DNA from: Pseudoips prasinana
Taxonomy: Eukaryota; Arthropoda; Insecta; Lepidoptera; Nolidae
DNA length: 64,000 nucleotides
Assembly (NCBI GenBank): GCA_951640165.1
Contig: OX621250.1
Coordinates: 9,548,001 to 9,612,000, forward strand
Reading direction: 5' to 3'
Under the pieces are notes generated by a model. It was not told where the DNA came from, did not search any database, and saw only the letters and a list, made by a program, of their open reading frames with translations. Below, piece after piece: positions 54,719 through 64,000 of the stretch (position 1 is the first letter of the stretch; every line of letters begins with the position of its first letter). The translations under genes and the position numbers were made by a program.

Positions 54719-54872
54719 CCCTAGATAGGGTATAGGTCTCCTCCAAATTCTTCCATTTTGTTCTGTCCTGTGCTATTTTTGTCCATTTTTGCCCCGCCAC
54801 CGATACTATGTCGTCCACCCATCTTCTTTGTGGTCGGCCCACGCTTCTTTTTCCATTGCGTGCTCTTGAGAT
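54719..54872 (-). pseudogene. RTE-clade LINE C-terminal fragment, second subfamily
   Basis: The minus frame reads RARNGKRSVGRPQRRWVDD, IVSVAGQKWTKIAQDRTK and WKNLEETYTLSRGS. The same architecture as the other RTE tails (VGRP..RW.DD, AQDR..W), but a distinct sequence. No stop in this short window; no start or catalytic domain. Confidence 0.75.
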
Positions 54873-54989
54873 TTTATTATAAATTATAATATATGAATTA
54901 TTTTATCACTGATTAGAATTGAGAATTAAGATTCAAGGTTATATCCTGTTATAACACATGGGTGACAAGAAATTTGCTATATCACGGCG

Positions 54990-55110
54990 GGGTGCAATGT
55001 TTGGATAAGATAGTGCACACACATAGTTTTGCACTATTATATGTCCCGCGAAGACAGATAATCTCTATTGTGACCGGCCAACATGGCTGGAATTTGACCG
55101 GAAGGACTAC
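54990..55110 (+). repeat. SINE family S4, 3' fragment
   Basis: GTGCACACACATAGTTTTGC, ACTATTATATGTCCCGCG, AGATAATCTCTATTGTGACC and GGCCAACATGGCTGGAATTT. Confidence 0.72.
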
Positions 55111-55211
55111 ATTTATCGAACTGCAGCTACTGTCGTTGATGCTTTGAGTCAAACTCCATTAAACAACTTAATACCAACACATATCATCTAATATATGTAT
55201 AGCAAGTATCA

Positions 55212-55521
55212 TCTATACATATAATAAAATCGTAGGAAATTTAAAACTGTACATTGAATATTTTTTTAAAAGGATACTTGGGTCGTGATCTACATTCGAT
55301 ATCGAAGCCAAAAATCTAGTTTTTAGAATTTTTGTCTGTTTGTCTGTATGTACGTCCGGGATAAACTCAAAAAGTACTGCATGGATTTACTTCAACTTTT
55401 GCATAAATTTTACTAAGAGGTCGGGTCAACATTATAGGCTACATATTATCACGCTATTACCTACGCATAGCTATAATGATTTATAGAATTTAACGCGGGT
55501 AAGACCGCGGGGCACAGCTAG
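55212..55521 (+). mobile_element. Helitron-like element, subfamily H-b
   Basis: A, TCTATACATATAATAAAATC at the start; TTAACGCGGGTAAGACCGCG, GGGCACAGCTAG, T at the end. Closely similar to 29378-29709. The minisatellite that follows starts 24 bases later. Confidence 0.9.
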
Positions 55522-55544
55522 TAATTTTTAAAGTGAAAACTTCT

Positions 55545-56048
55545 TTGGTGTGTTGGATAATTTTTGGTGGAAACTCGCGTCATCGTCACTTACGCATCGC
55601 ATCAGCTATATGTATACTATGTATATGTGTAGTTTTTGGGCGATCAAACTGCGTGAAACTCACGTCACCGTCACGTCACGCTTTCCATGAGCTATATGTA
55701 TACTTTGTATATGTGTAGTTTTTGGGAGAACAAATAGCGTGAAACTCGCGGCATCGTCACGTCACGCTTCCCATCAGCTACATGTTTACTATGTATATGT
55801 GTAGTTTTTGGGAGAACCAATAGCGTGAAACTCGAGCCATCGTCGCGTCACGCTACCCATCAACTACATGTTTACTATGTATATCTGTAGTTTTCGGTAG
55901 AACAAATTGCTTGAAACTCGCGTCACCGTCACGTCACGCTTTCCGTCAGCTATACGTATACTATGTATATGTGTAGTTTTTGGGAGAACAAATAGCGTGA
56001 AACTCGCGTCACCGTCACGTGACGCTTTTCATGAGCTATATGTATATC
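55545..56048. repeat. 86-bp minisatellite, about six units
   Basis: AGTTTTTGGG or a near variant starts at 55631, 55717, 55803, 55889 and 55975, exactly 86 bases apart; a diverged unit precedes. Each unit holds GTGAAACTCGCGTCACCGTC, ACGTCACGCTTTCC and a TATGTATACTATGTATATGT stretch. The array is bracketed by an inverted motif (AAGTGAAAACTTC at 55533 and GTTTTCACTTC at 56083). Confidence 0.95.
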
Positions 56049-56159
56049 TATTATATTATAGATTATTTAGATAACAAGTGTTAAAAATAGTTTTCACTTC
56101 TATCGGGACTCCCCAAAGACTGCCCGGCATGCATTTTTATTTGAATAGATTCCATATAT

Positions 56160-56345
56160 TCATATATATGAATATACACATTGTATGAAAACATTTATAT
56201 ATATTCATATATATATATAAATGTTTTCATACAATGTGTACCTAAATATCTATGTTACTAGAAATAATAATTTATTTATATATAAAATTAATTTAGAAGC
56301 GCTTTTCTAAAACGTGAAATAAAACCTTTTTTATTTTTATTTTTA
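56160..56345 (-). repeat. Family F repeat arm with a terminal hairpin
   Basis: AATGTGTACCTAAATATCTA, TGTTACTAGAAATAATAATT, AGAAGCGCTTTTCTAAAACG and a (TTTTA)n tract. ACACATTGTATGAAAACATT and AATGTTTTCATACAATGTGT at 56175-56240 form a long hairpin. Confidence 0.7.
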
Positions 56346-56349
56346 TTTT

Positions 56350-57130
56350 ATTTATTTATTTTATTTTATTATCCATTTTCAGTACTTCGAAGGGCTGTCG
56401 GTTAACCTATATTAGAGGCGTACTGAGGGACTTGAACAACTCTATCACTAGGGTAACTTATACCCTATATAAGTATGTAAGAATACATACACATCAAAGG
56501 TTTATAAGTAAAATATCAAGCTTTACTTATTTTCATTCGAGATCTAGGAGACGTCTTGCACCACTCGGACACATAATTTCATTATTTCCTGGGATCCATT
56601 ATTTTTAATTCTATTTCCACTAATTTAGATTAAATCTTATTAAGAAAATAACTTTACGATCTTAAAAAAGTCACGTAAAGCCAAAGATGAGTCTGATGGG
56701 ACACTAATTTTGGCATAAATATTAAGGTCGAACGTTGAATTTTAAAGGCGGCAATTTGAACCTACACTCTCATCCTGATCGCAGGATAATTTATCTTAAC
56801 GAAAGAAAGGGGTGGTAGAGGGGTGAACTCCCAAAAATTGGGTAAAAATGTTGCCAGCCAGCGATTAAACCGTTGGGGAGATGCGTCGTATTAATCACCA
56901 CCCGACCGTCTTAGCGGATCCTCGCGGTAATTGTATAGAGCTGTTTGTTAGAATCTTTCGCTGTATGTCTTTTGTGTGTGTTTCTCCTATGTGTATTTGT
57001 ATCATCAGCACATATTTTGAACAATTTATTTTCTATATAAATCGTTATGGTACTATTAGATTCGTTTTTATTCATCCTTTTTAGTTTTAATTTAAAAAAT
57101 AATACTTCTGCTCTTTTTCAATCATTTTTT
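56350..57130. other. Unassigned sequence
   Basis: No gene or repeat recognised. Confidence 0.5.
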
Positions 57131-57135
57131 AACCT

Positions 57136-57475
57136 AATGTCCTCCTAGCCGCATTTCGGCCACGGCGGCCAGTCTCAATAGAGATTGCACAAGTGTGTGC
57201 GCAAACACAGGAGCACTTTCTATTCCATCACTCTCATGATCCAATGGGACGCTTAGCGACACCACCAGCAAAAGTTCAGGTACAGGACCGACGGCTTTAC
57301 GTGCTCTCCGAGGCACGGGGGTATAATACCGCCAACTCTTCGGACTTCGGACTGATATGAAATTTTTCTTTTTACAGAAAAGTCCCAAAATCACTTTTTG
57401 GCCTGACCCGGGATTTGAAGCCAGCACCTCGCTCTCTGTGGGTGAACACGCTACTGCTAGACCAACGAGGCGGGG
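57136..57475 (-). repeat. SINE family S4, near full-length
   Basis: TTTCGGCCACGGCGGCCAGT, GAGCACTTTCTATTCCATCA, ACGGCTTTACGTGCTCTCCG and the head complement GACCCGGGATTTGAAGCC, ACCAACGAGGC. Confidence 0.9.
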
Positions 57476-57479
57476 AGTT

Positions 57480-58350
57480 TTTTAACCTACTAAGGATACG
57501 AAACTAATTTATTGTTTAAATTAAACCATAATGGCCAAAATTAAGTCATTGCCTCAGTAGAACCTGCTTTATACCCATACTGTTATTATAAGCATCACGC
57601 CGAAAGCAATGATTTCTTTGTTATTTACACCAACGAAAGCAAAAGGACTTCATCCAAAATGGATTAGCCTAGCCAGAACAACCGTAGTAAAAGAAGGAAT
57701 CTATAATACGTATTGCATGGGTTACAGAGCAACTTAATTTATTTTATATTTCGGATAGCAAGTTCAGCAGTGGTTATTAGACATTACTTATAAGCACTCA
57801 CAATACGATTACATTTTAAAACTCATTTTCCGAGAAATATTACTTTAAATCCCTAGGTCAGAAGGAAATCCATAATGTGCATACCCCAAGCTTTTGTATA
57901 TTCGAGATATACGGCATTCGACCTCTTGTATATTCAGGCATTGATTGAATCTACACTCTGTCTATCATCTATTTACTGTCACTGATATAAAATATCATTA
58001 TTAAGTTAACTATTGCGTATGAAAAATATGCCAACATTAAATTACGCACGCAATAGTTAAACAATGGCATCTTTCTTTCGTTGGCATGATCACAGCAAAA
58101 GACTTAAGAAAATAAGAAAGTAAGACTATCTATAACACATAAAATAAAAATAATACATAGAATAAGTCAAAACTTAAATATATGTCCATGTCCAACTTGT
58201 GTCTTAAACTTAAACTGAGGGTCGACCGACGCTAATGTCAATTTAATAAGCTTCCTTAAATATTAAAAATTGTGAATTATAACCACTTGATACTAAATTT
58301 GAAATACTAATAATAATTCAGACCAGAAAAAATATTTATGAGTGTGAGTT
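57480..58350. other. AT-rich unique stretch
   Basis: TTCGTTGGCATGATCACAGC near 58078 resembles 12830 and 33643. Nothing else recognised. Confidence 0.45.
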
Positions 58351-58351
58351 T

Positions 58352-58498
58352 ATGGGCGTGAGCAGGCCCGGTAAAGATTCACCGATTATCCTGTGAGGGT
58401 CGTTAGAAACCGCTGGATGTATATAGCAATTGTGGAAGATCTGTAGGGGAAGCCTTTGTCCAGCAGTGGCCGTCTTTTGGCTGATATGATGATGAGTT
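58352..58498 (+). pseudogene. RTE-clade LINE tail, decayed
   Basis: AAGATTCACCGATTATCCTG, AACCGCTGGATG, GGAAGCCTTTGTCCAGCAGT and GGCTGATATGATGATGAG, parallel to 19220-19350. Confidence 0.7.
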
Positions 58499-58499
58499 T

Positions 58500-59148
58500 G
58501 TTGAGTTTCTAACTCAGTTCTATCTAGCTACTCTATACAAATCCGCGAGTCGCCCTGTCCATGGAAGGCGGGGCGGCCACCTTGGCTTTGTTTTAATATT
58601 TTCGCAACCATTATGAAGGGTTTGCTAGCTTTCAAATAATTTCGGGTTCTGCTCTTGAAGTTTTGATAAAAGTTTCATTCTATCAATAATTAAAGAACAA
58701 TCCTGGGCCGTTGATGCGATTATAAAGGTTGGCTTGGTTTTGCCTTATCTTTTTTTTTCGGAGATGTCAAAGTTGGGTGAGAAAGTCTTGTTGGTACTTA
58801 ATTGAGTTAGGAAAGGGTTAATGTTTGTTTTAATTTATTGACGCTGGAGTAATGTTTGTGGGTGAACAAAAATTATAGCTACTTTTTGTTTGCTATTAAG
58901 ACTGAGACTTTACAGAAAGTATGGCAGAGGTACAGTTTTAAAATAAATTGTTTAACAATTCTTGTACGGTAGCAAGCGAGTCCATGTAGTTAAACTAGAG
59001 AAAATCCTATTCTTCATCTTCTTGTGAAAAGTGCAGCAGTAAAAAACCATGAGAAAACTAAGAGAAACCTATGATGTACAGCAATAAAAAAATGAGAGAG
59101 TGCGTTCACCCTCGCTCATAATTTTAACCGCTTACCGATGAGTTCTAG
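58500..59148. other. Unassigned sequence
   Basis: GAATCC-free, slightly GC-richer at 58540-58600; no gene recognised. Confidence 0.45.
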
Positions 59149-59149
59149 C

Positions 59150-59560
59150 GATCTAATTCACCCAGAACATCACAATGTTATTATCTGAGGTATATTCTTG
59201 AAGACGGAGACAGTTCGCGAGTCGAGCTCCTCGTATGGCGATCTCAAAGCTTTCTTTAAGATATGCAGGAGTAGCAGGGTTAAAGAAAATGTTATAAAGC
59301 AAAGAAAGAAGATAAACATTCGGGCGAAGGTGGATTGGCAAACACTTGAGCGTAGAACAAAATGAGGAGACTTGATTGTATTTGCGAAGTCCAAATATAA
59401 ATCTTATACAAAAGTTTTGAAGACGCTGAAGCTTATCTAGTTGCTCTTCAGTAAGATCAAGATAACTGACATCAGCGTAGTCGAGGATCTGTAGGAGAAG
59501 CGACTGAGCATGCGCAATTTTAGTGGCAATAGGGACAAAGCATCTACACACATGACTTAC
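59150..59560 (-). pseudogene. Jockey-like LINE, ORF2 C-terminal fragment
   Basis: An open minus frame of 132 codons with no ATG start reads KIAHAQSLLLQILDYADVSY, LDLTEEQLDKLQRLQN, CIRFIFGLRKYNQVSSF, YLLSLLYNIFFNPATPAYL and ends DNNIVMFWVN. The LLL.ILDYAD, KLQRLQN..IRFI and LLY.I order is the C-terminal part of jockey-type ORF2. Both ends are lost; the frame itself is intact, suggesting a fairly young insertion. Confidence 0.82.
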
Positions 59561-59564
59561 AAAA

Positions 59565-60318
59565 GAATAAAGGAGCTGGCTGAGGAAAAAAAACCATGGA
59601 TATTGTTGAAGTTAAATCAACACTACATTGAATAAGTAAAAACAACACTGAACACTAGCATTCTGCGATTAATTTCAATTACAGATTTAGATAATTTTCT
59701 TTCATAGACTAAAATCGCAGTCTCTTCAAAAAAAAGGCTCATAAAGTGAGGCTCTTTATGAGCCATTTATTTTATTTAAATTTTTATGCAAATGGAATGC
59801 TTTTTAATAAGTTAAATGCTTTGTGTTTTGCATATAATTTATATTTTTTTCGCAGATACTTTTTCCATTGTTTCATTAACGAGGATGGTTCTAAATTCAG
59901 GGATTTTTTTCGTTCATTTAGTCTTCAGGCAATTTTTTTTATAAATACCACTCCCGCATTACGGAATCCAATCCCTGTGTCGCTGGGTACGTTACAAACA
60001 TATATAAAGCACTCGTCGTTCTGCACATTAAAACTCCCGAGATGTTTTCCACACACACTTAATCGAACAGAGTAACGTTCTCACCGTCGCGTCGTACAAA
60101 GAAAGCCTCTTTAATAATTTTCCTACCCTATTTATATTTATATCAGTGACAGCCATTTGAAAGTCTAATATCGATTAATAATAGTTTTGAGATGTAAAAT
60201 TATTATAGTAATTAATAAAATGATAATCACTAATTGAATAAATAATAACAATGTAAGTATATTATTATAACATAGCAGCTACGTCATAACCGTTGCGCGG
60301 CTATTGAGTATTTGATAA
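59565..60318. other. Unassigned sequence with a small hairpin
   Basis: 59736-59746 and 59754-59764 (GGCTCATAAAG/CTTTATGAGCC) form a perfect 11-bp hairpin. A 109-codon plus frame (59746-60075) has no domain. Confidence 0.45.
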
Positions 60319-60320
60319 CA

Positions 60321-60440
60321 CATAATAGATGGACAGAAATTACACCCAGATTTAGAACAACTATTATATGGGTCACACAAATAGTTATCCAGCGCGAGAC
60401 TCGAACCCGCGACGAGGCGACTGTCTTAGCCGCTGGGCTG
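60321..60440 (-). repeat. SINE family S1, head and body
   Basis: TACACCCAGATTTAGAACAA, GGGTCACACAAATAGTTATC, CGAGACTCGAACCCGCGACG and GACTGTCTTAGCCGCTG are S1 in reverse. An S3 head in the opposite direction starts three bases later. Confidence 0.8.
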
Positions 60441-60442
60441 AC

Positions 60443-60800
60443 TGGCCTGTTGGTGTTGGTTAGAGACCCTGAGTGCGTAGCTAGAAGTGTTCGATCCCCA
60501 GTCAGGACAATTTTTTCTTTGTCTGGGCATAATTTATCTATAATATATAGATAGATAAACTCGTTATTGTACACCAAAGTATTACAAAATAAAAACAATT
60601 TAAACCTTAAAAGTATACAATGGGCGGTCTTATCACAAAATGTGATCTCTTCCAGACAACCAATGTAACTAAACACCAATGTAATTAAATATATGTATTT
60701 AGAAATATGTGAGTATGTTTGCCAGTTGCCTGGTAGTCATTATACAGGCTCCGCGTAGCTTGAGATCAGATGGCGGTGTTTTAATTGTCCTAAGATATCT
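60443..60800 (+). repeat. SINE family S3, split by a LINE tail
   Basis: Head ACTGGCCTGTTGGTGTTGGT, B box TTCGATCCCCAGTCAGGACA and body to 60555; the tail resumes at about 60705 (GTTTGCCAGTTGCCTGGTAG, GAGATCAGATGGCGGTG, ATTGTCCTAAGATAT). Confidence 0.75.
60556..60690 (-). repeat. LINE 3' UTR nested in an S3 SINE
   Basis: Complement of the 30640-30735 tail: TTATTGTACACC, then GGGCGGTCTTATCACAAAAT, GATCTCTTCCAGACAACCA. Confidence 0.6.
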
Positions 60801-60804
60801 TGTA

Positions 60805-61186
60805 TATTATTTCTCAAATTTGTTTTATTTTCTGGCAGGAAAAACATTTCATTATGTACACGGCTTAGCTAAGAATAAATGTTTAACCACTTTAATTATG
60901 TATATATTGTATTTATGAAATTTTGTCTTAAATCTCTTAAAATGAAAGTGTGTGATTAAATTGTCATACTTAGATTCACACTTAAGAAATTATTTAAAAT
61001 TAAGTGTCATCATTGTCATCACATCGCACTGATAAATGCTATCAAGATGTTTGAATTGTATTTAGGCCAAATGTACCTGTGCCCTGTAATATGAGATACA
61101 TAGTTTTATAATCTCTTCCAAGTTTGGACGCTGTAACCGAAAATAAGCCAAGAGCTTATTGTTATATTTAGTCGCGTCATATAGTC
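60805..61186. other. Unassigned AT-rich sequence
   Basis: Nothing recognised. Confidence 0.5.
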
Positions 61187-61201
61187 AGTAGGTATATATT
61201 T

Positions 61202-61580
61202 CTGCCTCGTTGGTCTAGCGGTAGCGTGTTCACCCGCAGATAACGAGGTCCTGGGTTCAAATCCCGGGTCGGGCCAAAAGTGATTTTGGGACTTTTCTGT
61301 AAAAAGATAAATTTCTCAGCATCAGGCCGAAGTCTGGGAGTTGGCGGTATTATACCCCCGTGCCTCGGAGAGCACGTAAAACCGTCGGTCCTGTGCCTGA
61401 CCTCTTTCCGGTCGTGTCGCTAGGCGTCCCATCGGATCATGAGAGTGATGGAATAGAAAGTGCTTCTGTGTTTGCGCACACACTTGAGCACTATAATATG
61501 TCCCGCGCAGATGTTAATCTCTGTTGAGACTGGCCGCCGTGGCCTAAATTCAGCTAGGAAGACGTTATTATTATTATTAT
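61202..61580 (+). repeat. SINE family S4, full-length with 13-bp target duplication
   Basis: 379 bp from CTGCCTCGTTGGTCTAGCGG to the (ATT)n tail. TAGGTATATATTT stands at 61189-61201 and 61581-61593. It differs from 51189-51567 at only about a dozen positions by eye, and the first 90 bases are the same, so both are young. Confidence 0.95.
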
Positions 61581-61594
61581 TAGGTATATATTTA

Positions 61595-62745
61595 TAGCTA
61601 TAATAACTACCAGGATAATTAAACGCCTTACTACTAATATAGCTAAGTATATTTTCCATTAGTGATACAGCAATTTTTCCGCGAAACTCATCAACAATAC
61701 CAAACACATAAATACAGTAAAAAACCATAACTACGTAACTACCGAAAAAATTACACAATTCTGTGCTCGTGCCAAATGTCACACAAGTACAACGCATAAT
61801 GTCAACACACACACAATCATACACATAAATTTATACACACACACACACAAGGCAGAAGATATAGTATGGAGACGGAAGAACGGAAAACTTCCACAAAATT
61901 TGCTCACCAAAATGACGACGCTTGTTTTTTGTAGGTGGCTGCTTATGACGTTATATTCTTATGGATAAGACTTTCTCTAATTAGTGAAGAATTTTTTACT
62001 TAAATCTTTACAGTTTTCAGTAATGCACTGAAAACTGTAAGGATTATATTACGAACTCTCACATATATATTGTAAGTAATATGATGGAAGGGTCAAGAGA
62101 AATACATGTTAAAAAATGATCTTGCTGCGATATCTTATTATCCAATACATAGAACTGTACTCTAAAACTTGTCATAAATGGCATAAACTCAATCGGACGT
62201 CATCAAGTTATCAATTTTGCATAAACGAGTACTATTATTACCTACATAAAAATTGACGACTTTTTGTTTTTGTTTTCTAAATAATATTTAATTAAAGCAA
62301 TCAAGAAGTATTCTGGATTATAGATCAAGAATACTTTGCTTTCAATAAACATGGGTTTTTACGAGAATTTGCTGAATTCTTGAAATGTGTACAGTATATA
62401 TCTAAATATAACTTGCCTGAATTCCAATTAGAATTAAAGCAGTTATACTTTACTTATTTTGCATAACTTGCAATTAAATGATAATTTTTAGGTACAATAA
62501 TATAATCATTACGGCTATATAAATGTACACTCGTAATAGATCGAAACTATGTATTCAAAATTAATAAACGGAGACATATTGCCTTACTTTTCCAAAGTAT
62601 GTGTATATAAAAGAAAAAACAAACTAAGCATCTTAATTCATTAAGTCACATCCACACTACGCTAGCGCACCCTAACAAACTTATTAAGATTTCTTTTCTT
62701 TTTACTCTACGTGGTTAGCGACGTATGACGCAAGCTAACGGCCGC
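61595..62745. other. Mostly AT-rich unique stretch
   Basis: Holds a short CA repeat near 61803-61850 and a 19-bp hairpin (62003-62021 with 62027-62045, one mismatch, 5-base loop). No supported gene. Confidence 0.45.
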
Positions 62746-62783
62746 GGGGGGGAGGACCAGGGTAGGCCAGGGGAGGCCAAGGG
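62746..62783 (+). promoter_or_regulatory. Canonical G-quadruplex motif
   Basis: Four G-runs (7, 3, 4 and 3 guanines) separated by three loops of exactly seven bases (AGGACCA, TAGGCCA, AGGCCAA). It sits in a locally GC-rich patch (62,740-62,800) that lies in none of the repeat families. A regulatory role is inference. Confidence 0.4.
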
Positions 62784-62799
62784 AGACCCTCGCACGCAT

Positions 62800-63660
62800 G
62801 GCCGCTCTCATGATTTAAGCACAGGGATAAGAATGAAATTAAAAATACATCCTCGCCATTCCTTAGGGTGCCAGGGGGACATGTATGCAAATGAACCACC
62901 CCCTTTATAAGACAGGGGGAAGTTTTTTGTTAGGATGCTATTAATTTGGGGTGTAACTGGCTAAGTATGGGTACGCATATATGAGGGAACGCGTTTCTTC
63001 AAGATTCTTTTTCCATTTTTCTGTTTAAATTATGTAGGGATGTGAGCGGAGATTATTAAGCGTAATTCAGGTGAATTTTATTAATTTTTTTCTCGTATAT
63101 TTCGAGGTATAGAACGCAATTTGGTTCGTGTGCGTAAATTGATTAAATGTAATATTGCGTCGTGGTTTGTCTTGGCTCGAGGATTTGAATTCTTATTGTA
63201 TTTGAGCAGAGACATTTATTATAAATGGGATTGTAGAAGCTTATAGAGATATATTTAAAAGATATGGTATAATTTTTAATACCTACTTCTTCGGTCCGCT
63301 AAGACAAGTAAGTTTATTAAAATTAGATGCGTTCTTTAGCGCACGTAGTGATATTTCCATCACTGTTCTGACACATCTGACTAACTCTCTAACACATTTA
63401 TGCTAGAGGAAAATTTGGTTTCAATATAATATTCTTAAATACAGTGTTTTTTTTTTAATTCATATCCGTTACCATACTGCTTAATCAAAAGAACAATCTC
63501 GGTTTCATAGAATCTGAGAGGTTGATAACTGTAACACAATTTATGGCCTACAAAGGCCATCAACTACTCGTACGGCCATCAGCGTTAAATTTACTGCAAA
63601 TTGCTAAGTTAAGGCCAAATATGATATAGGTATACAAAATCCTGCTGTGTGGTGACGGCG
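62800..63660. other. Unassigned sequence
   Basis: No gene or repeat recognised. Confidence 0.5.
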
Positions 63661-63665
63661 ACAAA

Positions 63666-63898
63666 TATCGGAATCAGAATATCATCACCCCATCTCATCC
63701 CATGGGGGGCGTAGAAGTCGACCCGAGGGAATATCTACCAGAGGATGGGCAGCAGCTTCCTTCTGATTACTATGACCATCTTACTGCGATCGCCAACCCG
63801 CCTGCCAAGCGTGGCGATTATGGTATATCCCCCAAGACGATTCTTGAGGGAGGCTTGTCCAGCAGTGGACTTATTTAGCTGTAATGATGATGATGATA
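63666..63898 (+). repeat. LINE-tail repeat R, well-preserved copy
   Basis: CATCACCCCATCTCATCCCA, GTAGAAGTCGACCCGAGGGA, GCGATCGCCAACCCGCCTGC, GGCTTGTCCAGCAGTGGACT and a (GAT)n tail. Closest to 20328-20566. Confidence 0.82.
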
Positions 63899-64000
63899 CA
63901 AAATCATATCAAGTACACGGCAATCAACGTTAACCTAACTTTTAATTGCGAAATCTAGACTGAATATGATATAGGTATACAAAATCATAGCAAGTATACA

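Noticed and set aside
55545..56048. CRISPR-like regular array
   Set aside because: The whole 86-bp unit repeats, with no unique spacers between short repeats, and the DNA is eukaryotic.
59746..60075. 109-codon plus-strand ORF
   Set aside because: Phe/Tyr-rich low-complexity frame in AT-rich DNA without a domain.

Overview
This 64 kb window looks like AT-rich nuclear DNA of a moth or butterfly (Lepidoptera). No host protein-coding gene could be supported. The order is inferred from the repeat types, which from general knowledge are typical of lepidopteran genomes: several tRNA-headed SINE families, RTE-clade LINE 3' ends finishing in TGATGATGA tails, Helitron-like elements ending in a GC-rich hairpin plus CTAG, and fold-back elements. 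The species cannot be told from the sequence. Names such as S1-S4 or MITE-A/B are my own labels for families defined inside this window.

Layout. 1-3.7 kb: the best-preserved protein-coding locus, a LINE on the minus strand (coiled-coil ORF1, a short overlapping ORF, then a long APE-RT ORF2 with one nonsense codon), cut by the left edge. 3.7-10.9 kb: SINEs, Helitron-like pieces, a 52-bp perfect palindrome and a decayed pogo/Tigger-like DNA transposon. 10.9-12.5 kb: a GC-richer, apparently non-repetitive island, the best candidate for conserved regulatory DNA. 12.5-18.7 kb: mostly unique AT-rich DNA with a cluster of TATCGATA motifs near 15.7 kb. 18.7-23.2 kb: dense nested repeats, including a LINE tail inside a SINE and a MITE inside an RTE-like tail. 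27.3-27.8 kb: three Helitron-like units joined exactly head to tail. 28-43 kb: mixed SINE, LINE-tail, MITE, Helitron and fold-back copies. 45.3-49.2 kb: MITE-in-MITE, an 850-bp fold-back, and Helitron-in-Helitron. 51-56 kb: SINEs, Helitrons and an 86-bp minisatellite. 57-64 kb: further SINE and LINE fragments, a very young full-length SINE with a 13-bp target duplication, and a G-quadruplex motif.

The elements do not form a functional gene set. They record layered transposition: LINE machinery (RTE and jockey/CR1-like) supplied the 3'-anchored, 5'-truncated copies and presumably mobilised the SINEs; rolling-circle elements supplied the CTAG-ending copies; DNA transposases mobilised the MITEs. 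Nesting with target-site duplications gives a partial relative chronology. The remaining intervals are unique-looking AT-rich DNA with no supportable exon, consistent with an intergenic region or a large intron.
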